13,651 nt of DNA, from contig NZ_JBFAHM010000031.1 of assembly GCF_040654195.1 (NCBI RefSeq), positions 1-13,651 of the forward strand. The letters are read 5' to 3'. Position 1 is the first letter of the stretch, and each line of letters begins with the position of its first letter. Below the pieces are notes generated by a model. It had not been told where the DNA came from and made no database searches. It saw nothing but the letters and a program-made list of their open reading frames with translations. Shown one piece after another: positions 1 to 10,535 of this stretch. The translations under genes were made by a program, and so were the position numbers. The DNA comes from Hamadaea sp013361475 (lineage in GTDB: Bacteria > Actinomycetota > Actinomycetes > Mycobacteriales > Micromonosporaceae).

Positions 1-722
1 TGTTCCTGCTGATTTCCGGCTGTAACTACGGCCTGCACTTCGCTTTGCTGAGCGGCCGCAGCCTGAAGGTGTATGGGCGCGATCCTGAATTCCGCATGTT
101 TATCTTCGTTCAGTTGACGCTGGTGGTGGTGTGTACGTTGGTGCTCTGGGGACATGGCGTCTATAAGAGCGGTATGGAAACGCTCAATCAGGCGTTCTTC
201 CAGGTGGTATCGATGGCGACTACGGCCGGTTTCACGACCGACAGCATCGCCAAGTGGCCGCTGTTCCTGCCGATGTTGTTGCTGTGCTCGGCGTTCATCG
301 GCGGTTGCGCCGGCTCGACCGGCGGCGGCCTGAAGGTGATCCGTATCCTGCTTCTGTACCTGCAAGGTTCGCGCGAGTTGAAAAGGCTGGTGCACCCCAA
401 CGCGGTCTATACCATCAAATTGGGCAACCGTGCGCTGCCGGAACGCATTCTGGAGGCGGTGTGGGGATTCTTCTCTGCTTATGCGCTGGTGTTTATCGTC
501 AGCATGCTGGCGATCATTGCCACCGGCGTTGACGACTTTTCCGCGTTCGCCGCAGTGACGGCAACGCTCAATAACCTCGGCCCCGGTCTGGGCGTAGTGG
601 CGGATAACTTCACCACGATGCCGGCGGCGGCCAAGTGGGTCCTGGTGGTGACGATGCTGTTCGGGCGCCTGGAAGTGTTTACATTGCTGGTGCTGTTCAC
701 GCCAACCTTCTGGCGTGAGTAA
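1..722 (+). CDS. trkH: Trk potassium uptake protein TrkH, C-terminal half (5' end outside window)
   Basis: This is the membrane subunit of the Trk potassium uptake system. It forms a K+ pore in the inner membrane and works with the cytoplasmic NAD/ATP-binding protein TrkA. The reading frame is open from base 3, and 239 residues remain of about 483 in E. coli TrkH, so roughly the N-terminal half is missing to the left. Two selectivity-filter loops of the Trk/Ktr family are visible: TTAGFTT at bases 219-239 and LNNLGPG at 567-587. The glycine-rich segment GSTGGG of the intramembrane gating loop lies at 312-329. Several long hydrophobic helices surround these, and the protein ends in the family-typical TFWRE. 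The TAA stop is 21 bases before hemG, which suggests cotranscription as in E. coli. No disruption is seen. The identification rests on near-continuous similarity to remembered E. coli TrkH. Confidence 0.96.
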   Translation, partial: FLLISGCNYGLHFALLSGRSLKVYGRDPEFRMFIFVQLTLVVVCTLVLWGHGVYKSGMETLNQAFFQVVSMATTAGFTTDSIAKWPLFLPMLLLCSAFIGGCAGSTGGGLKVIRILLLYLQGSRELKRLVHPNAVYTIKLGNRALPERILEAVWGFFSAYALVFIVSMLAIIATGVDDFSAFAAVTATLNNLGPGLGVVADNFTTMPAAAKWVLVVTMLFGRLEVFTLLVLFTPTFWRE

Positions 723-743
723 GCCTGATATAAGGAGTAGGCC

Positions 744-1277
744 ATGAAGGCATTGATACTTTATTCGAGCCGTGACGGGCAAACACGTGCTATCGCTTCT
801 TATATAGCAAGCAAGTTGCAGGACACGCTGCGTTGTGAGGTGATCGATCTGCTGCAGGCAGAACAGGTCGATCTTAACCAGTATCAGCAGGTGATGATCG
901 GCGCTTCTATCCGTTACGGGCACTTTAACCCGGCGCTGGATAAATTCGTCAAGCGTCATGCCGAGCAGTTGAATCGGATGCCGAGCGCATTCTTTGCCGT
1001 CAACCTGACCGCGCGTAAACCGGAAAAGCGTTCGCCGCAAACCAACGCCTATACCCGTAAGTTCCTGTTGGCTTCGCCGTGGCAGCCAAAACAGTGCGCG
1101 GTGTTTGCCGGCGCATTGCGTTATCCGCGCTATCGCTGGTTCGATCGCATCATGATTCAATTCATTATGCGTATGACGGGCGGTGAAACGGATACCAGTA
1201 AGGAAGTGGAGTACACAGATTGGCAACAGGTCGACCGCTTTGCCCAGGAATTTAGCCAGATCCAGTACGAAAAGTGA
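744..1277 (+). CDS. hemG: Menaquinone-dependent protoporphyrinogen IX dehydrogenase HemG
   Basis: HemG oxidises protoporphyrinogen IX to protoporphyrin IX, the penultimate step of haem synthesis. It is a flavodoxin-like FMN protein at the inner membrane that passes electrons to quinones. The product is 177 residues (E. coli 181). The N-terminus has the flavodoxin FMN-phosphate loop (YSSRDGQTR, residues 7-15). A basic insert around ARKPEKRSPQTN (residues about 92-103) is the long-chain insertion characteristic of HemG, and GGETDTSKEVEYTDW follows near the C-terminus. The ATG is preceded by a clear ribosome-binding site, AAGGAG at 732-737, six bases before the start. It lies 21 bases downstream of trkH, probably in one operon, and ends about 105 bases before the rrn P1 start site. 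I see no strong terminator between hemG and the rrn promoter. Confidence 0.96.
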   Translation: MKALILYSSRDGQTRAIASYIASKLQDTLRCEVIDLLQAEQVDLNQYQQVMIGASIRYGHFNPALDKFVKRHAEQLNRMPSAFFAVNLTARKPEKRSPQTNAYTRKFLLASPWQPKQCAVFAGALRYPRYRWFDRIMIQFIMRMTGGETDTSKEVEYTDWQQVDRFAQEFSQIQYEK

Positions 1278-1310
1278 CAAAAACGCGGGTTTGGCCAGCG
1301 TTTTGCCGAA

Positions 1311-1383
1311 AAAATCCGCGCTTGAAAAGTTTTTTGCATTTAGGGGTTGCGGCCCGCCGAGAACTCCCTATAATGCGCCTCCA
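1311..1383 (+). promoter_or_regulatory. rrn promoter P1 with upstream A/T-rich UP element
   Basis: The -35 element is TTGCGG (1347-1352) and the -10 is a perfect TATAAT (1369-1374), with a 16-base spacer. The short spacer and a G+C-rich discriminator (GCGCCTCC, 1375-1382) are hallmarks of stringently controlled rRNA promoters, where ppGpp/DksA destabilise open complexes. Initiation is expected at A1383. The A/T-rich stretch at 1311-1341 sits where the UP element that contacts the RNA polymerase alpha C-terminal domains should be. The segment around the -10 and start site matches my memory of E. coli rrnB P1 almost base for base. Fis sites are expected further upstream, overlapping the end of hemG, but I could not place them by eye. 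Confidence 0.9.
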
Positions 1384-1443
1384 CTGACCGGGAACAACGA
1401 CTGACAAGCCGCCGGGTCAGCGAGAGGAAAGCGAAATAAACGC

Positions 1444-1471
1444 TTGACTCTCCGGGTGAAAAGCGTAATAT
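1444..1471 (+). promoter_or_regulatory. rrn promoter P2
   Basis: TTGACT (1444-1449) and TAATAT (1466-1471) are separated by 16 bases, about 90 bases downstream of P1. This is the normal position of the weaker, less regulated second promoter of enterobacterial rrn operons. Transcription should start near base 1478-1480, just before the boxB hairpin. Confidence 0.8.
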
Positions 1472-1481
1472 ACGCCACCTC

Positions 1482-1547
1482 GAGTTAGCAAGCGAAAGCG
1501 ACTAACTCACTGCTCTTTAACAATTTATCAGACAATCTGTGTGGGCA
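1482..1547 (+). promoter_or_regulatory. rrn leader antitermination region (boxB, boxA, boxC)
   Basis: A hairpin with arms GAGTTAG (1482-1488) and CTAACTC (1502-1508) forms boxB. The boxA sequence TGCTCTTTAACA follows at 1511-1522 and the G/T-rich boxC (TGTGTGGGCAC) at about 1537-1547. By established knowledge, boxA RNA recruits NusB/NusE(S10) and SuhB, so polymerase reads through Rho sites across the untranslated operon. The 5' strand of the 16S processing stem (1527-1548) overlaps boxC. Bases 1549-1676 are the rest of the 16S leader, and I see no gene there. Confidence 0.88.
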
Positions 1548-1676
1548 CTCCACAAGACGATATCCAGCATCTTCGGATGCAAAAAAATATCAAGTCTTGA
1601 AGAGTGACTAACTGAAGTAAAATTCATGCAGTAAATCTTTGAGCATCGCTTCTCGAGTGGAAGCAAATCAAGCTTT

Positions 1677-3218
<1,542 letters not shown>

Positions 3219-3242
3219 CCTAAAGATATTGATTCGAGTGGC

Positions 3243-3264
3243 GTGCTCACACAGATTGTCTGAT
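3243..3264 (+). other. 3' arm of 16S precursor processing stem (pairs with 1527-1548)
   Basis: Bases 3243-3264 are complementary to 1527-1548 on the other side of the 16S gene. The run is 22 consecutive pairs, all Watson-Crick except one G-U at 1544/3247. This is the expected RNase III substrate that releases pre-16S RNA. The pairing was read directly from the two flanks. The cleavage is inferred from the conserved role in enterobacteria. Confidence 0.88.
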
Positions 3265-3357
3265 GAAAAGTAACGAGCAAAGCGCTACCTGTTGATGCCA
3301 TGAGTCATTCATGCTGATACGAACCGATTAAGTTATTCAGTTTAATCGGATTTTCGG

Positions 3358-3433
3358 GTCCCCATCGTCTAGAGGCCTAGGACACTGCCCTTTCACGGCT
3401 GTAACAGGGGTTCGAATCCCCTTGGGGACGCCA
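3358..3433 (+). tRNA. gltU: tRNA-Glu (anticodon TTC)
   Basis: This is a 76-base tRNA with encoded CCA, in the 16S-23S spacer. The acceptor stem GTCCCCA pairs with TGGGGAC; it has A7-U66 where I recall U7-A66 in E. coli, a compensated change. The anticodon loop CTTTCAC reads TTC (glutamate), and the T-loop TTCGAAT is canonical. The anticodon stem CTGCC/GGCTG contains a U28-U42 mismatch where I recall a C-G pair in E. coli. An 8-bp hairpin (CCGATTAA 3324-3331 with TTAATCGG 3342-3349) sits just upstream of the tRNA and probably belongs to precursor processing. The symbol follows E. coli rrnC; numbering of rrn tRNAs in this organism may differ. Confidence 0.97.
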
Positions 3434-3483
3434 TTCCGATAATGAGTGAAAGACATTATCACCGGTTAGCGATAACCGAAAAA

Positions 3484-3532
3484 ATCTTAAAGATGACTTG
3501 CGAGTCATGTTTAAGATATTGCTCTTTAACAA
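3484..3532 (+). promoter_or_regulatory. Spacer boxB hairpin and boxA upstream of 23S
   Basis: A hairpin with 15-base arms (3484-3498 and 3503-3517, loop TGCG, 14 pairs and one G-G mismatch) is followed at once by TGCTCTTTAACAA (3520-3532), a second boxA nearly identical to the leader copy. E. coli rrn spacers carry the same arrangement. It is understood to renew the antitermination complex before the 23S gene. Bases 3434-3483 and 3533-3667 are the rest of the spacer, with no gene visible. Confidence 0.85.
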
Positions 3533-3667
3533 TCTGGAACAAGCTGAAAATTGAAACATGACGGCTGAAATTTATCCCTCCGTAGATGTACTGGGATGAA
3601 GAGTAACCTGTCATAGAGTCTCTCAAATGTTTGCAGCACGAACGATGGAAACATCTTCGGGTTGTGA

Positions 3668-6575
<2,908 letters not shown>

Positions 6576-6672
6576 ACAACACCGAAGGTGTTTTTAGAGA
6601 GATTTTCAGCGAAGTTCCGAGATTGGTTCTGATGGCTTCATGGAAGTGAGGCGGTTGGAATGAAACAGAATT

Positions 6673-6792
6673 TGCCTGGCGGCAATAGCGCGGTGGTCCC
6701 ACCTGACCCCATGCCGAACTCAGAAGTGAAACGCCGTAGCGCCGATGGTAGTGTGGGGTCTCCCCATGCGAGAGTAGGACACTGCCAGGCAT
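6673..6792 (+). rRNA. rrf: 5S ribosomal RNA
   Basis: The gene is 120 bases, the standard enterobacterial length. It starts TGCCTGGCGG and ends ACTGCCAGGCAT, whose ends pair to close helix I. The internal block CCCACCTGACCCCATGCCG is as in E. coli. The operon continues past it into two distal tRNAs. The 92-base spacer to tRNA-Asp holds a small imperfect hairpin (GCAAAT 6828-6833 with ATTTGC 6846-6851) that is probably a processing structure. Confidence 0.98.
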
Positions 6793-6884
6793 CAAATAAA
6801 CGTTATCAGTGTGACGACTGGTAATGCGCAAATCGCAAAGCGCGAATTTGCCGGCATCGAGAGATGCAACGTAAAAGAATCGGT

Positions 6885-6961
6885 GGAGCGGTAGTTCAGT
6901 TGGTTAGAATACCTGCCTGTCACGCAGGGGGTCGCGGGTTCGAGCCCCGTCCGTTCCGCCA
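6885..6961 (+). tRNA. aspT: tRNA-Asp (anticodon GTC)
   Basis: This is a 77-base tRNA with encoded CCA. The acceptor GGAGCGG pairs with CCGTTCC, including a G-U. The anticodon loop CTGTCAC reads GTC (aspartate), and the T-loop is TTCGAGC. It is almost identical to my recollection of E. coli aspT. It is transcribed as the distal part of this rrn operon: there is no terminator or promoter-like sequence between 5S and this gene. In E. coli, aspT plus trpT follow 5S in rrnC. Confidence 0.97.
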
Positions 6962-6969
6962 CTTATTTA

Positions 6970-6998
6970 ATTATGCCTGCTTTATTAGCAGGCATAAT
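6970..6998 (+). repeat. Inverted repeat (12-bp perfect hairpin) between tRNA-Asp and tRNA-Trp
   Basis: Arms ATTATGCCTGCT (6970-6981) and AGCAGGCATAAT (6987-6998) are perfectly complementary around the loop TTATT. No T-tract follows, so it should not terminate transcription. A role as a processing signal or insulating stem between the two tRNA precursors is inference. Confidence 0.75.
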
Positions 6999-7012
6999 GT
7001 TAAGCGAGATTT

Positions 7013-7088
7013 AGGGGCGTAGCTCAGTTGGTAGAGCACCGGTCTCCAAAACCGGGTGTCGCGAGTTCGAGTCTCTCCGCCCCTGCCA
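7013..7088 (+). tRNA. trpT: tRNA-Trp (anticodon CCA)
   Basis: This is a 76-base tRNA with encoded 3' CCA, the last gene of the rrn operon. The acceptor AGGGGCG pairs fully with CGCCCCT, and the anticodon loop CTCCAAA reads CCA (tryptophan). The D-stem GCTC/GAGC is fully Watson-Crick, whereas I recall a U-G pair in E. coli. The T-stem is GCGAG/CTCTC, which leaves a C50-U64 mismatch where E. coli has G-U. The other T-stem pairs and the loop TTCGAGT are normal, so it is most likely functional. Confidence 0.96.
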
Positions 7089-7095
7089 TATTAAG

Positions 7096-7127
7096 AACCC
7101 TTTGCGAAAGCAAAGGGTTTTTTTTTT
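7096..7127 (+). terminator. Intrinsic terminator of the rrn operon
   Basis: A 10-bp perfect stem (AACCCTTTGC 7096-7105, loop GAAA, GCAAAGGGTT 7110-7119) runs into ten consecutive Ts (7118-7127). It begins eight bases after tRNA-Trp and is a textbook Rho-independent terminator ending the rRNA transcript. The stretch from 7128 to 7357, up to the 3' end of hdfR, holds no gene I can support. Confidence 0.95.
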
Positions 7128-7357
7128 ACCTATTATCCCTTCCCTTAGTGCATTCCCGCTTTGGAAAAGAGCGCTTTTGACGCTATATGCCGAGGTTTGC
7201 CCGATCCTGGCTGCTTCATGTTCTTCCGAGCTTTACCCTGCACGCCTCCGGATTCTCTTATCGTTTTGCATTATCTTCTCTCAGAAGGCGATGGGCGGCT
7301 TTTGGCATGATAGACAGTCATTACCACGATGACGGCATTTAAGGCCGCCATAATGCT

Positions 7358-8185
7358 TTAGGCTGCGGTATTTAAAGGTATTTTAAGTAATTGCCGAATC
7401 AAAGGCTGTTGATCGCTGTTTTGCAACCAGACGGCATACAGTGGGCGGATAATCGGCGGGATCTCAGTAGTGGCCACCAGCTGCGGATACTCCTTTTCCC
7501 ACTGGCTGGGCAGGAAAGCGCATCCGCCCGTGGTTTCCAGCAACTGACGCGTCAGATGAGCGGAGGTAGTCGTGAGGACCGGCACGTTATCACCTTCCAA
7601 CATGCGGCTTTCCTGTTGGTGGAAGTCGGCTCCCCATTCCAGCTTGATGTAGGGCATTGGGGCCTGTTTGTCACGATACGCGGATGAGAACAGGCGTAAT
7701 GAGAAATTGCTCAGCTGTTGGCTGGCCAATTCGTCCATCTTCGGCGGTTCGGTGGTGATCAGTAAATCGAGCTGCCTTTCATGCAGTTGTTTTACCAAAG
7801 AGTGCCTTAATGCCACCCTGGCTTCGAGCTGCAGCGCCTCGCGTTGTTGATAGAGCGCCTGCAACCAAGGGGTCAGATAGGCCTCCCACAGCGAAGCGGT
7901 AGCGCCGATCGACAACTCGGTGTGTTGCAGCGAACGCACGACCTCCTTCTTCGCCAACTGCCAGGTGTTCATCAGGCTTTCGGCATAGGGCAGAAGCCGC
8001 TCACCGGCAGGCGTCAGGCGGATATTATTGCGATGACGGGTAAATAAATTTGCGCCCAGCTGGTTTTCTAACTGACGGATGCGGAAACTGACCGCGGACT
8101 GCGTTAAGTACAAAGATTCTGCGGCTCTGCCAAAGTGACGCGTTCTACTGACCTCCAAAAAGGTTTTCAGTAATTCGGTATCCAC
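7358..8185 (-). CDS. hdfR: LysR-type transcriptional regulator HdfR
   Basis: HdfR is a LysR-family DNA-binding regulator. In E. coli it represses the flagellar master operon flhDC and is itself repressed by H-NS. The product is 275 residues from the chosen GTG (8183-8185). That start gives VDTELLKTFLE, matching the E. coli N-terminus, and has GGAG at 8192-8195 six bases upstream. A TTG four codons earlier (8195-8197) is the alternative. The winged helix-turn-helix spans residues about 4-60, with RAAESLYLTQSAVSFRIRQLE as its core (residues 20-40). A co-inducer-binding domain follows. The C-terminal part, from about residue 170, diverges from E. coli more than the HTH. It lies convergent with the rrn operon and divergent from maoP, as in E. 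coli. No clear intrinsic terminator follows it. Confidence 0.94.
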   Translation of the reverse strand: MDTELLKTFLEVSRTRHFGRAAESLYLTQSAVSFRIRQLENQLGANLFTRHRNNIRLTPAGERLLPYAESLMNTWQLAKKEVVRSLQHTELSIGATASLWEAYLTPWLQALYQQREALQLEARVALRHSLVKQLHERQLDLLITTEPPKMDELASQQLSNFSLRLFSSAYRDKQAPMPYIKLEWGADFHQQESRMLEGDNVPVLTTTSAHLTRQLLETTGGCAFLPSQWEKEYPQLVATTEIPPIIRPLYAVWLQNSDQQPLIRQLLKIPLNTAA

Positions 8186-8215
8186 ACCTATCTCCAAAAA
8201 AATTTGTCGTTAAGA

Positions 8216-8244
8216 TTTAAATGTTTTGTTTTACACGCTGTCAA
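8216..8244 (-). promoter_or_regulatory. Candidate hdfR promoter
   Basis: Read on the - strand, a perfect TTGACA (8239-8244) is followed after 17 bases by TTTAAA (8216-8221), a 4-of-6 match to the -10 consensus. The start codon is about 30 bases further on. The region is A/T rich, consistent with the H-NS control known for E. coli hdfR. Its -35 lies inside the candidate maoP promoter, so the two divergent promoters probably compete. Confidence 0.6.
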
Positions 8245-8257
8245 GCCTATCTAATAC
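8230..8257 (+). promoter_or_regulatory. Candidate maoP promoter
   Basis: TTTACA (8230-8235) and TAATAC (8252-8257) are spaced by 16 bases, about 48 bases upstream of the maoP start codon. The match is moderate and the assignment tentative. It overlaps the divergent hdfR promoter. Confidence 0.4.
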
Positions 8258-8304
8258 TCCGCGCCATAAACAGCACGGCCATAAGAGAATTAGGAGCGTG
8301 TCAG

Positions 8305-8643
8305 ATGGCGGATAGCTTCACCACGACCAATCGTTTTTTTGATAATAAACATTACCCTCGCGGGTTCTCCCGTCACGGCGATTTCACCATTAAAGAGGCG
8401 CAATTGCTAGAGCGTTTCGGCTACGCGTTTAACGAGCTGGACTCGGGTAAACGCCAGCCAGCGACTGAAGAAGAACAGCTGTTCGTCGCAGTGTGCCGAG
8501 GTGAGCGCGAAGCGGCTACCGAGCAGGAAAAAGTATGGGCTAAATATCTGGCGCGCACACGTCGCCCGAAGAAATTCCATACTCTGTCCGGCGGTAAACC
8601 GCAGGCTGACGCAGTGGAAGATTACAGCGACAGCGAAGACTAA
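8305..8643 (+). CDS. maoP: Macrodomain Ori organization protein MaoP
   Basis: This is the 112-residue DUF413 protein formerly called YifE. In E. coli, MaoP acts with a nearby DNA site, maoS, to organise the origin region of the chromosome into the Ori macrodomain. The frame is open upstream to 8221, but the ATG at 8305 is chosen for two reasons. It gives MADSFTTTNRFFDNKHYP, aligned with the E. coli start and the same length, and it has GGAG at 8293-8296. The conserved core HYPRGFSRHGDF lies at residues 16-27, FVAVCRGERE follows at about 48-57, and the tail is acidic (EDYSDSED). It is transcribed divergently from hdfR and ends facing yifB. The position next to rrn and the ilv operon is conserved with E. 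coli. Confidence 0.95.
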   Translation: MADSFTTTNRFFDNKHYPRGFSRHGDFTIKEAQLLERFGYAFNELDSGKRQPATEEEQLFVAVCRGEREAATEQEKVWAKYLARTRRPKKFHTLSGGKPQADAVEDYSDSED

Positions 8644-8648
8644 AGACG

Positions 8649-8672
8649 ATGGGGCCTGCGGGCCCCATTTTC
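8649..8672 (+). terminator. Probable intrinsic terminator after maoP
   Basis: An 8-bp perfect stem, ATGGGGCC (8649-8656) and GGCCCCAT (8661-8668) with loop TGCG, is followed by TTTTC. It begins five bases after the maoP stop, and its T-tract overlaps the last codon of convergent yifB. In the yifB direction no good T-run follows, so it serves mainly maoP. The short T-tract lowers confidence. Confidence 0.65.
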
Positions 8673-10194
8673 ATTCCAGACTACGATGCAGCTGTAACAA
8701 CAGACGGTCCATACTGCGATAGCCCAGCGCTTCGCTGAGGTGGCGCCTGTCGAGTTCAGTATCTCCCGCCAAATCCGCCAGCGTGCGAGCCACTTTCAGG
8801 ATGCGCTGCCAGGCGCGTACCGATAGCCCTAACGCGTTTAATGTCGCTTCCAGAAACTCGGCGTCTGCCGGCTGCAACACGCAATCCCGTTCTACTTCGC
8901 GGTTGCTCAACAGCGCATTGACTTTACCGGCGCGTTCGAGCTGGCGGGCGCGTGCCTGCTGCACCCGTTTCCGCACCTGCTCACTGCTTTCCCCATGCGT
9001 TTTCCGCTGGCTGAGCGTACCCGGCGGTAACAGCGGCACTTCGATAGACAGATCGAAACGGTCGAGAAAAGGCCCTGACAGCCGGGCCAGATAGCGCAAC
9101 ACCTGCTGCGGCGAGGCGCGGTTGTGCAACCCCTGATAATGCCCTGTCGGGCTGGGGTTCATTGCCGCGATCAACTGTACTCTGGCAGGGAAACAGACCT
9201 TGGCGTTGGCGCGTGAAATCACGATCTCGCCGGATTCCAACGGCTCGCGCAGCGCATCCAGGACCTTACGCTCGAATTCCGGTAGCTCATCCAGAAACAG
9301 CACGCCGTTATGCGCCATCGAGATCTCGCCCGGACGCGGCAGTGAGCCGCCGCCGACCAATGCCGCCATCGATGCGCTGTGATGCGGCGCGCGAAACGGC
9401 CTCTGGCGCCATGGCAGAGCGCTCAGAACAGGGTGTTGCAAGCTGGCGATCGCCAGGCTTTCCAGCGCCTCAGGCTCCGTCAGCGGCGGCAGTAAGCCCG
9501 TCAGTCGGCTGGCCAGCATGGTTTTGCCTGTGCCCGGCGGCCCAATCAGCAGCAGGTTATGCCCGCCGGCGGCGGCGATCTCCAGCGCCCGCTTGGCCTG
9601 CTCCTGGCCGATGATGTCGCGCAGATCGGCGTTTTCGTACGCATTGCCGGCTGCGGGGGGTGTGACGGCCCCCGGCAGTTCGCCCTGGCCGAGTAAAAAA
9701 GCACAGACCTCCAACAGGTGTTGGGCGGTATGGGATTGTGACTGTGCGATCAGGCCGACCTCGGCGGCGTTGTCCGTCGACAGGATCAATTGTCGCCCGG
9801 CGTCAGCCGCCGCCAGCGCCGCCGGGATGGCGCCTCTGACCGCACGCAGTGCGCCGGACAGCGCGAGCTCGCCAAGAAACTCGTAGCGTGCCAACGGTGC
9901 GAGGGGCAGTTGCTCGGAGGCGGCGAGGATCGCCAGCGCTATCGGCAGATCGTAACGCCCGCCTTCTTTCGGCAGATCGGCCGGTGCCAAATTGACGGTG
10001 ATGCGCCGGGCGGGAAAGGTGAAACCGTTGTTGATCAGGGCGCTGCGCACCCGATCGCGCGCCTCTTTTACCGTGGTTTCTGGCAGACCGACCAGCGTCA
10101 GGCCGGGCAGGCCATTGCTGATATGCACCTCCACCGTCACGGAAGGGGCCTGAACGCCGATGATGGCGCGGCTATAGATTACCGCCAGTGACAT
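8671..10194 (-). CDS. yifB: YifB/ComM family Mg-chelatase-like AAA+ ATPase
   Basis: The product is 507 residues (E. coli YifB 506). Its relatives include ComM, a hexameric helicase that promotes branch migration during natural transformation in Haemophilus and Vibrio. The role in non-competent enterobacteria is unclear. An N-terminal Lon-protease-like S5 fold (residues about 20-120, with NLAPADLPKEGGRYDLPIA) precedes the ATPase. The Walker A motif GPPGTGKT is at residues 218-225 and the Walker B motif VLFLDE at 298-303. The MNPSPTG sensor region is near 345 and the arginine-containing GPFLDRFDL at about 374-382. A C-terminal helical lid follows (LSVRAWQRILKVARTLADL). The ATG at 10192-10194 has AAGGAG six bases upstream. 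In E. coli, yifB lies directly beside ilvL. Here a transporter gene intervenes. Confidence 0.95.
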   Translation of the reverse strand: MSLAVIYSRAIIGVQAPSVTVEVHISNGLPGLTLVGLPETTVKEARDRVRSALINNGFTFPARRITVNLAPADLPKEGGRYDLPIALAILAASEQLPLAPLARYEFLGELALSGALRAVRGAIPAALAAADAGRQLILSTDNAAEVGLIAQSQSHTAQHLLEVCAFLLGQGELPGAVTPPAAGNAYENADLRDIIGQEQAKRALEIAAAGGHNLLLIGPPGTGKTMLASRLTGLLPPLTEPEALESLAIASLQHPVLSALPWRQRPFRAPHHSASMAALVGGGSLPRPGEISMAHNGVLFLDELPEFERKVLDALREPLESGEIVISRANAKVCFPARVQLIAAMNPSPTGHYQGLHNRASPQQVLRYLARLSGPFLDRFDLSIEVPLLPPGTLSQRKTHGESSEQVRKRVQQARARQLERAGKVNALLSNREVERDCVLQPADAEFLEATLNALGLSVRAWQRILKVARTLADLAGDTELDRRHLSEALGYRSMDRLLLQLHRSLE

Positions 10195-10535
10195 ATCGCT
10201 CTCCTTGCTGAGGGCGGCATGATGCGCGATTTATCCAGGTACCGCGCGGCGTTCTTGGCATTTTTTCCATGAAACTCGCAGCATAATCACTGATTTTCAT
10301 CGAATTGAACGAGATTGTGCGAACCGCCTCGCAACCTGCGGCAATACCCATTAACAATTCGCTGAAGGCTGCAACACATTAGCGGCCCATACGCATTGCA
10401 ACCATAGGGTTAACGGGTGTATTTAACAATTGATTAAAAGAAAAATCACTTCTTTAACACACTCCGACCGCCGCCGCAGTCTGCCCGGCAGCCGCTAAAC
10501 CTCCTGACTTCGTACTCTACGGTAGGGATAACACT
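10195..10535. other. 341-base divergent intergenic region between yifB and the transporter gene
   Basis: No coding sequence is supported here. On the - strand a weak candidate yifB promoter is TTCAAT (10304-10309) with TATGCT (10280-10285), spaced by 18 bases. Toward the transporter, the segment 10405-10460 is markedly A/T rich in a G+C-rich neighbourhood. It holds three copies of (G/T)TTAAC (10409-10414, 10422-10427, 10453-10458) and an inverted repeat AAAGAA/TTCTTT (10437-10442, 10450-10455). These look like a regulatory region, but no known operator is recognised. A candidate + strand promoter is TTGCAA (10396-10401) with TATTTA (10420-10425), a poor match. Confidence 0.4.

Noticed and set aside
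1278..1325. Possible hemG terminator (GCGG...CCGC with internal GGC/GCC)
   Set aside because: The pairing is interrupted, the loop is long and no T-run follows. The A-rich part is better explained as the start of the P1 upstream element.
3324..3357. Terminator-like hairpin (8-bp stem followed by ATTTTC) just upstream of tRNA-Glu
   Set aside because: It is inside an antiterminated rrn operon and immediately precedes a tRNA. The T-run is short and interrupted, so a processing structure is more likely.
7102..7332. A 76-codon + strand frame after the rrn terminator
   Set aside because: Its start lies inside the terminator stem, there is no ribosome-binding site, and the translation resembles no known protein.
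8221..8304. N-terminal extension of maoP by 28 codons
   Set aside because: The extension lacks a ribosome site, overlaps both candidate promoters and is absent from the E. coli protein. The internal ATG at 8305 has a good GGAG and the family length.
9162..9614. Long + strand frames opposite yifB (100-150 codons)
   Set aside because: They are shadows of the yifB coding sequence in G+C-rich DNA and show no family resemblance or ribosome-binding site.
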